Origin: an uncultured Saprospiraceae bacterium
GTDB lineage: Bacteria > Bacteroidota > Bacteroidia > Chitinophagales > Saprospiraceae
Length of the DNA: 37,342 nt
Direction: 5' to 3'
Assembly: GCA_937959275.1 (NCBI GenBank)
Contig: CALGLU010000090.1
Location: 1 to 37,342, forward strand
Shown: piece by piece, positions 15,595 to 23,761 of the stretch
How positions within the stretch are numbered: position 1 is the first letter of the stretch
Layout of the letters: each line of letters begins with the position of its first letter
Made by a program: the position numbers and the translations under genes
Notes under the pieces: model-generated
The model's database searches: none
Told to the model about the DNA's origin: nothing
Seen by the model: only the letters and a program-made list of their open reading frames with translations

Positions 15595-16647
15595 ATGAAA
15601 CGTCGTTTATTTGTTAAAAACAATCTTCACCTGATGGCAGCTGCGCCGATTGTCAAATCATTCTATATCGGGAGGCCAAAACCAAAATTAGGAGATGACA
15701 TTCTTGGGCATCGAGATTTCACGTATAGAGCGCATAAGCAGTGGGGAGATCTTGATCCGGCCAAAACACCTGTTAATAATTGTCATGAGATGATTATGGA
15801 TAATGCGGGTCGCTTGATCATGGTGGGTGATGAGACTAAGAATAATATTTTGATCTATGATCAGTCCGGCAAGTTATTGGATACCTGGGGAACGACATTT
15901 ACGGGAGGTCATGGCTTGACGCATTGGGATGCTGGGGGAGAGGAGTTTTTATTTATCAGTGATACAGCTGGTGCGGTCATTAAGACGACGTTGTCAGGGC
16001 GAGAGCTGCTACGCATAGAAAAGCCTAGTGATCCATCGATTTATGGTGAAGAAGATAAGTTTGTACCTACAGAAACGGCCATTGGGCCTAATGGAGATAT
16101 TTATATAGCGGATGGATATGGCTCTCAATTTATATTACACTATGATCACGAAGGTAAATTCATTCGCAAGTTTGGAGGGCGAGGAGATGAAGATCATCAG
16201 TTTCAGACTGCGCATGGTGTCTGTGTTGATAGTCGAGTAGGTGATAATCCGACCTTGTTGATTACCTCACGGGCTCATAATTCATTTAAGCGCTTTACAC
16301 TAGATGGTGATTATTTAGAGACGATTTTTCTGCCAGGTGCATTTGTGTGTCGACCTGTGATCGATGATGATATGTTGTATGCAGGTGTCTGTTGGTCTAG
16401 GTTAAAATATTTGAATCGTACGCCTGATTCTGGCTTTGTCACCATTTTGAATAAAGATGAACAGGTCGTCTCAAATCCAGGAGGTACAAAACCTGTCTAT
16501 GATGAAGATGGTAATTTAAAGGTCATGGTCCAGAAGCAACCACTGTTCAACCATTGTCATGATGTCTGTATTGATAATGACAAGAATATCTATGTCTGCC
16601 AATGGAATGCAAATAAAACCTATCCCATTAAATTGGAAAGAGTATAA
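15595..16647 (+). CDS. exported six-bladed beta-propeller (NHL-like) protein
   Basis: The 350-residue protein has propeller blades with recurring G-D-I-Y-I-A-D-G-Y-G, F-L-F-I-S-D-T-A-G and N-I-Y-V-C-Q-W segments plus K-F-G-G-R-G-x-E-x-x-Q-F linkers. These are typical of NHL repeats and the lyase half of peptidylglycine alpha-amidating enzymes. Several His residues (N-C-H-E-M, G-G-H-G-L-T-H, A-H-G-V-C, N-H-C-H-D-V) sit where metal ligands lie in that lyase, so a metal-dependent hydrolase/lyase-like role is possible. The N-terminus K-R-R-L-F-V-K-N resembles a Tat signal (twin Arg plus F-x-K). Substrate is unknown. Confidence 0.78.
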   Translation: MKRRLFVKNNLHLMAAAPIVKSFYIGRPKPKLGDDILGHRDFTYRAHKQWGDLDPAKTPVNNCHEMIMDNAGRLIMVGDETKNNILIYDQSGKLLDTWGTTFTGGHGLTHWDAGGEEFLFISDTAGAVIKTTLSGRELLRIEKPSDPSIYGEEDKFVPTETAIGPNGDIYIADGYGSQFILHYDHEGKFIRKFGGRGDEDHQFQTAHGVCVDSRVGDNPTLLITSRAHNSFKRFTLDGDYLETIFLPGAFVCRPVIDDDMLYAGVCWSRLKYLNRTPDSGFVTILNKDEQVVSNPGGTKPVYDEDGNLKVMVQKQPLFNHCHDVCIDNDKNIYVCQWNANKTYPIKLERV

Positions 16648-16869
16648 TTAAGATTTTCAAATAAAATGAAAAAATTAAAATAGCCTAGCCCAAACAAGAA
16701 GTAAACAACATTGGTTTTCAACCACATGTAATATGAGCTTGCAAAGGATTTGAATTTTTAATTTTGATTCCTATTTTGATTTTAAATAGCTTACGCAAGG
16801 ATACTCCTCGATACAGAAGGCAATCGAGTGGCACTTCATTCAAATCGGTAGAAAAGCAGCTTTGACGAC

Positions 16870-17808
16870 CTATTCAGTCAGCCCTTTAATCTGATAATCA
16901 CTATGATTAAGAGTTACAGCATTTTCACTAATCTTCTTTGTCTTAAAGCTTGATTTTTCTTTTTCTTTTTTATCATACATGGTTCCTTCAAGCATCACAC
17001 CTTTCAGTTTTTTTGCATTTTCATTATAAATGCCGGGTGCATACTGGCTTAGTGATTGATAAAAACTATCATGCCATGAGAATGGAATGTCGGATGTAAT
17101 GTAGTATTCATTTTTAAAGTCCTCATTTTCAACCTTATACTGATTGGCTTGATAGCCTGCTATTTTTTTAGATTTGCCTGGACCTTCGATATCAGCGTCC
17201 ATCCAATTTTGTGTTGTTTCATCAGTTGCCATAAGTGCACCTGTGAGTTTTAGCATGGCAGGAATCGCTTGTGCAGTCTTTTTACCATCTTCTTCAGTAT
17301 ACAGCACAACGATGTCATTTGCCATATCGATGACGACAAAGTTGTTTGGATTCTCAGCGGATTTAAATCCTGCTACAGCTTCGCTAGCAGAAAACCACAT
17401 CTCTACTTCACTCTTTTCTCCAGACTCTTCTTTTGCTTCCATAATCATCTGATAATTAAATGTATAACTCGGAGGCAAATCTGCTGCTTTATTTAAGCCT
17501 TCTAAAAATTGTGCATAATTGCTACCCATGTTATTCATTAATGAATCAATGTCTTCATCCGAGTAGTCCTCTCCATATTCTTTGCGGTAGGATTCCCTGA
17601 TAAAATCATCAAATGCTTTATCAACAGGGCGCATGACACGTCTGGCGATCTCATTGGACAATTCTTCTACAAGCTTATCTTCTAGCCGTTGTTCAATTTT
17701 ATCAACGGTTCTATTTTTCAATCGATTTAATAGTTGGGCGTGTGAAGGCATACATGTAAGCAATGTAAAAAGTAGAGCTAAACAAAAACATAATAAGTTA
17801 GAAGTCAT
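16870..17808 (-). CDS. secreted DUF4412-like protein
   Basis: The 312-residue protein begins with a signal peptide (about 1-24, ending S-H-A-Q). A charged helical region (about 26-95) follows, then a beta-rich DUF4412-like domain (F-N-Y-Q-M-I-M-E near 115; K-K-I-A-G-Y-Q-A-N-Q-Y near 214; F-P/F-S-W-H near 240). The G-Y-x-A-x-x-Y pattern is the family hallmark. The domain's function is unknown; an exported or periplasmic protein is expected. Just upstream, 17824-17839 holds a minus-strand TGTAG/CGTAG pair 11 bp apart, 15-31 bp before the ATG, of the same type as in the subtilisin promoter region. Confidence 0.8.
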   Translation of the reverse strand: MTSNLLCFCLALLFTLLTCMPSHAQLLNRLKNRTVDKIEQRLEDKLVEELSNEIARRVMRPVDKAFDDFIRESYRKEYGEDYSDEDIDSLMNNMGSNYAQFLEGLNKAADLPPSYTFNYQMIMEAKEESGEKSEVEMWFSASEAVAGFKSAENPNNFVVIDMANDIVVLYTEEDGKKTAQAIPAMLKLTGALMATDETTQNWMDADIEGPGKSKKIAGYQANQYKVENEDFKNEYYITSDIPFSWHDSFYQSLSQYAPGIYNENAKKLKGVMLEGTMYDKKEKEKSSFKTKKISENAVTLNHSDYQIKGLTE

Positions 17809-17823
17809 AGTTATAATTTTGTA

Positions 17824-18039
17824 CTACAAAAGTACTACGATTTATAGAAATGCAAATAGCTGTTTATAGTGATTTTTGTAAAACAAATGTAGTGATTCTG
17901 TAGAGTGAGTACAATATACTTAAATTTTAATATGTTGTAAATCAAGCAGTTATAAATTAGTTGTGGTTTATTTGTGGTAGACTGTTGCTTTTTTGTAGAA
18001 ATGCCCATAAGTTTGTATCAGCTTTCCAGCTATCTGTAG
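17824..18039 (+). promoter_or_regulatory. helically phased TGTAG-type repeats upstream of the subtilisin gene
   Basis: TGTAG or close variants lie at 17877, 17888, 17899 (11-bp steps) and then at 17962, 17973, 17983, 17994, 18014 and 18035, all spaced 10-11 or 20-21 bp, so they fall on one DNA face. A minus-strand pair sits at 17824 and 17835. The array ends 38 bp before the subtilisin ATG. This is the geometry of direct-repeat sites bound by OmpR/PhoB-type regulators, but the binder is unknown. Function as an operator is an inference from spacing. Confidence 0.55.
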
Positions 18040-18076
18040 GCGTCATTTCTTACATTTTTCAGTACATACCCGTATA

Positions 18077-21013
18077 ATGACGTTTCTATATAAATCCAAT
18101 TTTCGTTTTCTTTGTTTCCTTTTGCTTAGCTGCTTTATGTCTAGCTATTCTTTTGCACAGAAAGAATATGTTAAGCAACAAGAGCTAATACTAAAGTTTA
18201 AAGAATCACAATCAAGTAAGAAGTCAGTGTGTGGCCATGGCACTAGTCTTTGTATTCAGGATTTAGCTGAATTAAAGCTGACACCAGCAAATTCAACGGC
18301 GAAAGCGTTTAACTCTATCCTCACAAAGAATACATTTATCGCCCGATACAATTCTTCTGTCAATTTAGACCAATTGATTCAAGACTATATTGCCACTGGA
18401 TTGTTTGACTATGTTGAGAGAAATCATGTTGTTGAACCATTAGCAGATTATCCTGTACCTACTTACCCTTCAGAAAATTCATTTAATGAACAATGGGCAT
18501 TTAAGAATAATGCTACTTTACCTTATGTATATTCTATAGATGATGCTGACATTGATATGGAATATGCATGGTCTATAGAAAAAGGAAATGCCGGCATAAC
18601 TGTAGCTATTCTAGATACAGGCGTAGACTACACTCATCCAGATCTAACGAGTCGAATGTGGAGTAATTCAGCAGAAATAGCCGGCAACGGAATTGATGAT
18701 GATAATAATGGATATATAGATGATGTGATCGGTTATGATTTTGCAGAATCCGATAATGACCCTCAGGATATCCACGGTCATGGGACGCACATAGCAGGGA
18801 TCGTCGGAGCTGATGCATACAACGGAACTGGCTTTGTTGGTATAGATTGGAATTGTAAGGTAATGGCCTTAAAGGTTGTTAGAGATAATATGACGTCTAG
18901 TTATAGCGATTATGCTGACGCTATTGTTTATGCTGCTGATCACGGGGCGAAGGTGATCAACATGTCTTTAACGAGTTACTATTATTCTACCATATTGGAA
19001 CAAGCTTTTGCCTATGCAAATGCAAAGGGCGTCGTGATTGTAGTCGCGATGGGAAATAATGGAGATAGTACGACTCACTTTATGGCTAAGAGCCAATATT
19101 CTATTGCAGTCGGAGCAACAACTCCATCAGACAAAAGAGCAAGTTTTAGTAATTACAAAGACTACATAGATGTTGTCGCACCTGGAGCTTATATCTATGG
19201 ATTAAAGCATTCAGATCATAGCTCAGAGAGTTTTAAAATGAACGGCACTTCACAAGCAACAGCTTTTGTGTCAGGTCTAGCTTCACTATTGTTAGCTCAA
19301 AATCCTAATCGGAGTCCAGAAGAGATCAGACAAATTATCAGGCTAACAGCAGAGGATCAAAAAGGCCCTTCAACGGAGGATACGCCTGGCTTTGATTACT
19401 ACTTCGGATATGGACGTATCAATGCATACGAAGCATTATCCTATCAGCTCGGAACGGCAGAAGTTGTTTTCAATGGAGAAGAAGCCTTTTCTTTTGATGT
19501 TACCGATGTGAATGATACTGCTACCACAAACGAAATAATAGAAGCTGAAACAGAACAAGAAGCTGAGCCTTGTATAACGGTCTTGAATTCTGAGTTTGAA
19601 TCAGGATTAGGCGTCTGGCAAGCAGGAGGGAGTGACGCAGTCATCAGTGCGAGTTACGGAAAATCTAATTCTGGTTCCGTTAAGCTTATGGATAATTCAG
19701 GAGTGCAGTCTTCAATCTTTACATCTGCATTTGATGCGCAGGATCAGACTGCTATAGATTTAAGCTTTGGTTTCTATCCTGTAAGCATGGAAGCTGGAGA
19801 AAATTTTGTTTTTGAAATGTCAATTGATGGAGGGACAACTTACACGACTCTTAAGGCATGGGTGGCTGGAACAGATTTTAGTAATAGGGAGTATGTAGAT
19901 GAATCCATTGTGATTTCAAACTTAAGTCTTTCAAATCAAACTGTCTTCAGATTTAGATGTGATGCCAGTTCAAATTCGGATTATGTCTTTTTAGACAATA
20001 TCATGATCAATCTTTGTCTAGATGTGGATGCAGCAAGTTGTGCAGGAAGGGCATGTGATGATGGGAATGCTTGTACAGTTAATGATGTGTATACAGCTGA
20101 TTGTAATTGTGTAGGTACCTATGAAGATAAAGATAATGATGGGTTCTGTGTAGGAGAGGATATCGATGATCTTGATTCTTGTATTCCTGATAATTCTATA
20201 TGTGAGGATGGGACAGAAGAGGTTTTGGCAGATTGTAACGTAATTTCTCATTCAAATTTTGAGAGTGCGGCAGATATTTGGGCATTAGGAGGACAAGATG
20301 CCTCAGTGCAAGAGGGATATGGAATCACAGGCTTAAATGCAGTAAAATTAAGAGACAATTCTGGTATTGAATCATCGATCTATACCAAGTCATTAGATTT
20401 TTCTTCAATAGATCAGGTGACCATTGAATTTTCATATTATGGGGTCAGTATGGAATCTGGAGAAGGGTTTACTCTAGAACTGTCAATGGATAACGGTCGT
20501 TCATTTATTGAATTTAAACACTGGATTTCAAAGATTGATTTCATTGATGGACAACCTAATTATGAAAACATAATCATTCCAAATCCATACCTAACGGACC
20601 AAACAATTTTCAGATTTAGAGCTGTAGCTAGTTCAGATGGTGATGCAGTTTATTTGGATGATATTAAGATTTCGGCATGTGGTGATTCATTACCGGAGAA
20701 TGGTGTGGCGAGTATTGAACACTCTGATGATCACGCTGATGATCACTCCATTGTACCTACAGCTACCATGACTCTCTATCCAAACCCTACGATTGACTAT
20801 ATAAACTTGAACACTCAAAATATATCAGTATCTGATTATGATGTGCACATCTACACGCTAGCTGGAGCACAAGTATATCATTCTCAATTTTCTGTGGACG
20901 ATGAGGTGAGGATTGATGTCTCGGCATTTAATGGTGGCACACAGTACATTCTGTCTGTTGTGACACCACAATCCCCATCACCTCTTTTCAGCACTACTTT
21001 TTTTAAAAAATAA
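18077..21013 (+). CDS. T9SS-exported subtilisin-like (S8) serine protease
   Basis: The 978-residue protein is laid out as: signal peptide (about 1-28); prodomain-like segment (30-120); S8 domain with the triad D180 (A-I-L-D-T-G-V-D), H235 (H-G-H-G-T-H) and S392 (N-G-T-S-Q-A-T-A) and oxyanion Asn327; two homologous ~149-residue beta-sandwich repeats (499-647 and 720-868), MAM/CBM-like; a Cys-rich calcium-type spacer between them (D-x-D-N-D-G-F-C near 685-691); and a T9SS C-terminal sorting domain (about 896-978, L-Y-P-N-P-T then final K-K). It is predicted to be exported across the outer membrane and to degrade proteins outside the cell. All catalytic residues are present. Phased TGTAG repeats flank it on both sides. 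Confidence 0.93.
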   Translation: MTFLYKSNFRFLCFLLLSCFMSSYSFAQKEYVKQQELILKFKESQSSKKSVCGHGTSLCIQDLAELKLTPANSTAKAFNSILTKNTFIARYNSSVNLDQLIQDYIATGLFDYVERNHVVEPLADYPVPTYPSENSFNEQWAFKNNATLPYVYSIDDADIDMEYAWSIEKGNAGITVAILDTGVDYTHPDLTSRMWSNSAEIAGNGIDDDNNGYIDDVIGYDFAESDNDPQDIHGHGTHIAGIVGADAYNGTGFVGIDWNCKVMALKVVRDNMTSSYSDYADAIVYAADHGAKVINMSLTSYYYSTILEQAFAYANAKGVVIVVAMGNNGDSTTHFMAKSQYSIAVGATTPSDKRASFSNYKDYIDVVAPGAYIYGLKHSDHSSESFKMNGTSQATAFVSGLASLLLAQNPNRSPEEIRQIIRLTAEDQKGPSTEDTPGFDYYFGYGRINAYEALSYQLGTAEVVFNGEEAFSFDVTDVNDTATTNEIIEAETEQEAEPCITVLNSEFESGLGVWQAGGSDAVISASYGKSNSGSVKLMDNSGVQSSIFTSAFDAQDQTAIDLSFGFYPVSMEAGENFVFEMSIDGGTTYTTLKAWVAGTDFSNREYVDESIVISNLSLSNQTVFRFRCDASSNSDYVFLDNIMINLCLDVDAASCAGRACDDGNACTVNDVYTADCNCVGTYEDKDNDGFCVGEDIDDLDSCIPDNSICEDGTEEVLADCNVISHSNFESAADIWALGGQDASVQEGYGITGLNAVKLRDNSGIESSIYTKSLDFSSIDQVTIEFSYYGVSMESGEGFTLELSMDNGRSFIEFKHWISKIDFIDGQPNYENIIIPNPYLTDQTIFRFRAVASSDGDAVYLDDIKISACGDSLPENGVASIEHSDDHADDHSIVPTATMTLYPNPTIDYINLNTQNISVSDYDVHIYTLAGAQVYHSQFSVDDEVRIDVSAFNGGTQYILSVVTPQSPSPLFSTTFFKK

Positions 21014-21059
21014 TATCTCAGCAACAGACTCCATAGGAGGAGTCAGGATCCTTTACGGC

Positions 21060-21095
21060 AAAAGGTGACATTGGCAAAGGCTAATGTCACCTTTT
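21060..21095 (+). terminator. rho-independent terminator of the subtilisin gene
   Basis: A 13-bp perfect stem (aaaaggtgacatt 21060-21072 / aatgtcacctttt 21083-21095), a 10-base loop and a following T run lie 47 bases after the stop. A smaller gactcc/ggagtc hairpin precedes it at about 21028-21045. Confidence 0.88.
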
Positions 21096-21097
21096 TT

Positions 21098-21443
21098 TGT
21101 AGAGTATTTGTAGGTAGCAGTAGTGCAGCTAATCCATATAGTTAAATTGTAGTATAGAGGCCATAACAGTCATGAAAGTGTAGACGACTTGTAGATGACA
21201 TGTAGTCTGTTGAAAGACTGTTATGCAAACATGTAGATCATTTGTCAATGTGATTTTAGCACATAAACCTTGTAGATAAATTGTAGTGTGTCATAAAAAG
21301 TGGAGAGGTAAGATGTAATTTTTCATTTTCAAAACTAATGATGACAAAAGGCTGTAGATAATTTGTAGTCAGCTGTCATCAAGGCTAGTCACAAAGTCCC
21401 TCGTGTTTTTGACGATTTGTAGATGTTTTGTAGAAATATGTAG
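21098..21443 (+). repeat. clustered TGTAG-N6-TGTAG repeats in the 753-bp gap before holA
   Basis: TGTAG occurs in groups with 10-11 bp steps: 21098/21109; 21179/21190/21201; 21232/21243 (second is TGTCA); 21271/21282; 21353/21364/21374 (third TGTCA); 21418/21429/21439. Two groups sit inside inverted repeats: cataacagtc 21162-21171 with gactgttatg 21216-21225, and gatgaca 21340-21346 with tgtcatc 21374-21380. No gene is supported between 21014 and 21766. The purpose is unknown; a multi-site regulator-binding region or a decayed promoter/ncRNA locus are possibilities. Confidence 0.6.
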
Positions 21444-21533
21444 TTGTGCAAAGAGTCAGCCGGAGGAGTAGCAGATTCAATTTGGTCGAGCAAAATATAT
21501 TTCACAACGCCGTTTTTTCTTCCAAGTGGTTTT

Positions 21534-21729
21534 AACCCAATGTCATTTAGTTAAGGAAATAGAAGCGCTGAAAGTGCGACATTATTGTAACGCGGTACGA
21601 AGTGCCGCGTGGAATGGTTAAAGAAAGTCTCCAATTGGCGGGATTTTTGGTAAAAATCATGACAATTGGATTTTCAAATGATAATACCTCGACGACTAAC
21701 TAAACGACATTGGGTTTTAACCCAATGTC
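21534..21729. repeat. MITE-like inverted-repeat element
   Basis: Arms 21534-21553 and 21697-21716 are inverted copies of each other (20 bp, one mismatch) around ~143 bp. The right side adds a second palindrome (gacattgggtt-tt-aacccaatgtc, 21706-21729). Inside are a cgcggtac/gtgccgcg hairpin (21591-21609) and a ccaattg/caattgg pair (21631, 21663). There is no ORF. The nested symmetry suggests a small non-autonomous mobile or structured-RNA repeat, ending 37 bp before holA. Confidence 0.6.
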
Positions 21730-21766
21730 ACTAAGCTGATATTGTTTATATTAGCTTTTTTAGAAT

Positions 21767-22771
21767 ATGAAAGCAGAACAAATAATAGCAGATCTAAAAA
21801 AGAAAAAATTCTCGCCGGTCTATTTTCTAGGCGGTGACGAGCCTTACAACATAGATAAAATCGTGCGGTTTGCGGAGCAGCATGTCATGGACGAAGCTGA
21901 AAAATCATTCAACCAAATTATTCTTTACGGCAAGGATGTCAATTTTAAGCAGGTTGTCGATAATGCAAGGCAGTATCCTATGATGGCAAATCACAGACTT
22001 GTTATCTTAAAGGAAGCCCAGTCTATGCGAGATTTTGAGAAGCTGGAGACGTATATTAAGCAACCAGCTGAACAAACCTTACTGATCATATCTTACAAGC
22101 ATAAAAAGCCAGATGGTCGCAAATCAGTCTTTAAAGCTCTCAAGAAAACAGCCGTCTATTTCGAGTCAAATAAAATTAAGGACTATAAACTCGCTGAATG
22201 GATCCATCAATATGTGCAAGACAATGGATATAAAATCAGTATGCAGTCATCCCAACTCCTTGCTGAATATTTAGGTAATAATTTACAAAAAATAGAAAAC
22301 GAAATAGGGAAGGCTACAATTAATTTCACTCCAGGTCAAGAGTTGACATCTCAAATTATAGAAGACAATATCGGAATCAGCAAAGAGTACAATGTGTATG
22401 AATTGCAGAAAGCCTTAGGGCAGAGACAAATCTCTAAAGTCCAATTGATCGCTGATAATATGGCTAATAACATTAAGAATAATCCAATGCCCTTGGTTAT
22501 CTCTTCGCTTTATAGATACTTCAGTCAGCTTTTTTTTGTGGCACAAAATCAATCCTTATCTGATCAGGCTGTGGCTGGTAAATTGCGCATTAATCCCTAT
22601 TTTATCAAGGATATAAAACTAGCTTCTAATTCATTTAACGCAAGTCAATATTATACAATTTTCCAACTCTTCAAAGACTATGATCTTAAGTCTAAAGGAT
22701 TAGGTAATCGACAAACACCGCCAGGGAGATTGTTAACAGAATTGATTTCTAAAATAGTGTATGCTAGATAA
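21767..22771 (+). CDS. holA: DNA polymerase III subunit delta
   Basis: The delta subunit opens the sliding clamp within the clamp loader. The 334-residue protein has the HolA layout: P-V-Y-F-L-G-G-D-E-P-Y near 17-27, the L-V-I-L-K-E-A-Q segment near 80-87, L-L-I-I-S-Y-K in the AAA+-like domain, and a helical C-terminal collar with S-S-L-Y-R-Y-F near 245 and the P-x-R-L-L-x-E ending. The delta subunit lacks a functional P-loop, as here. The ATG is 38 bp after the inverted-repeat element. It is convergent with the next gene, with only 18 bp between stops. Confidence 0.9.
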   Translation: MKAEQIIADLKKKKFSPVYFLGGDEPYNIDKIVRFAEQHVMDEAEKSFNQIILYGKDVNFKQVVDNARQYPMMANHRLVILKEAQSMRDFEKLETYIKQPAEQTLLIISYKHKKPDGRKSVFKALKKTAVYFESNKIKDYKLAEWIHQYVQDNGYKISMQSSQLLAEYLGNNLQKIENEIGKATINFTPGQELTSQIIEDNIGISKEYNVYELQKALGQRQISKVQLIADNMANNIKNNPMPLVISSLYRYFSQLFFVAQNQSLSDQAVAGKLRINPYFIKDIKLASNSFNASQYYTIFQLFKDYDLKSKGLGNRQTPPGRLLTELISKIVYAR

Positions 22772-22789
22772 GTAGCCTGTTAGCTCAGC

Positions 22790-23566
22790 TCAAAAGTGAA
22801 TGCCAATACCAAAAGTGGTTCTGTTTAACCAAATGTTATAATCGATCGTGGTACCTTGATTATTTCCTAAACCCGGATTATTATCGAAAGCCCAACCTAT
22901 GTTGTCTCTTCCACTAGTCTGCTGAATCGTTTGTGATAATCGAAAGGACCACTTCATTTTTTTACGATTTGCAATTTGTATCCCTATACCAGGATTTAGG
23001 AATAAACCACCTGAGTATTCTCCAGACCAAGTATTGCCAGTAGCCGAACTCCAGCCAACTTTTAAATCTGCAAAAGGTCGAATGGTTTTATCATTTAGAT
23101 ATTGCTTCCCATAGGCAAAGACATTTAAGAAGCTTTGGTCTCTCCAAAGTTCATTAGCCCTCGATGATGCTGTAGTAATACCTAAACCTAGGCCAACCTC
23201 TGTGCGGGTTTTAATCCGCTGACCTGCAATGATACTAAAGAGGCCTATGCCGTCACCTCTAGGGCTACTGCCAGCCATCCAGTCAGCAGTTAAGAAATAA
23301 GGAGATGTTTTATGGTATTTACCATTCTTAGTGAGAAGGATGTTTGGTCCAGCAATGGTTTTTTTAATGTAAGCCTTATTTATGGTTATGGTTTTAAGCG
23401 CTACAGTTTGTAAAGTAATTTCAAATATATCCTCTGAAAGGATTTCTCCGATATATACAGATCCATCATATAGATATACGTATGACTGATCTGACTTTTC
23501 TGATTGACTAAGACAATAAGAATTCATTACCGTTGCGAAAAGAATACAAAAGAATAGATTTTTCAT
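22790..23566 (-). CDS. putative outer-membrane beta-barrel protein
   Basis: A signal peptide (about 1-20, M-K-N-L-F-F-C-I-L-F-A-T) is followed by a short N-terminal domain with Y-D-G-S-V-Y-I-G-E-I. From about residue 85 come alternating hydrophobic/polar strands rich in Gly and aromatic residues (V-G-L-G-L-G-I-T, F-A-D-L-K-V-G-W, F-L-N-P-G-I-G-I-Q-I-A), ending in F-G-I-G-I-H-F. A terminal Phe with alternating pattern is typical of outer-membrane barrels. The specific function is not recognisable. It is transcribed alone, facing holA. Confidence 0.72.
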   Translation of the reverse strand: MKNLFFCILFATVMNSYCLSQSEKSDQSYVYLYDGSVYIGEILSEDIFEITLQTVALKTITINKAYIKKTIAGPNILLTKNGKYHKTSPYFLTADWMAGSSPRGDGIGLFSIIAGQRIKTRTEVGLGLGITTASSRANELWRDQSFLNVFAYGKQYLNDKTIRPFADLKVGWSSATGNTWSGEYSGGLFLNPGIGIQIANRKKMKWSFRLSQTIQQTSGRDNIGWAFDNNPGLGNNQGTTIDYNIWLNRTTFGIGIHF

Positions 23567-23761
23567 TTTTACGCTTTATTCGAATTGTAAAAAAATGAAT
23601 GTCCGACATTATCAATTATCTGATGAATGAGCATGTGTGAAAGTAGTTTCTTCTTAACATGCATTGACTTCATACTATTGCAAAAGACAATCTAATGTAC
23701 GGACATTCAAATAATGTCGTGCTTTTAAACCAACTTCAACTTTAGAATTACTGAATAATTC

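Noticed and set aside
21098-21443. CRISPR array
   Set aside because: The repeat core is only 5 bases with 6-base gaps and irregular group spacing; no cas genes.
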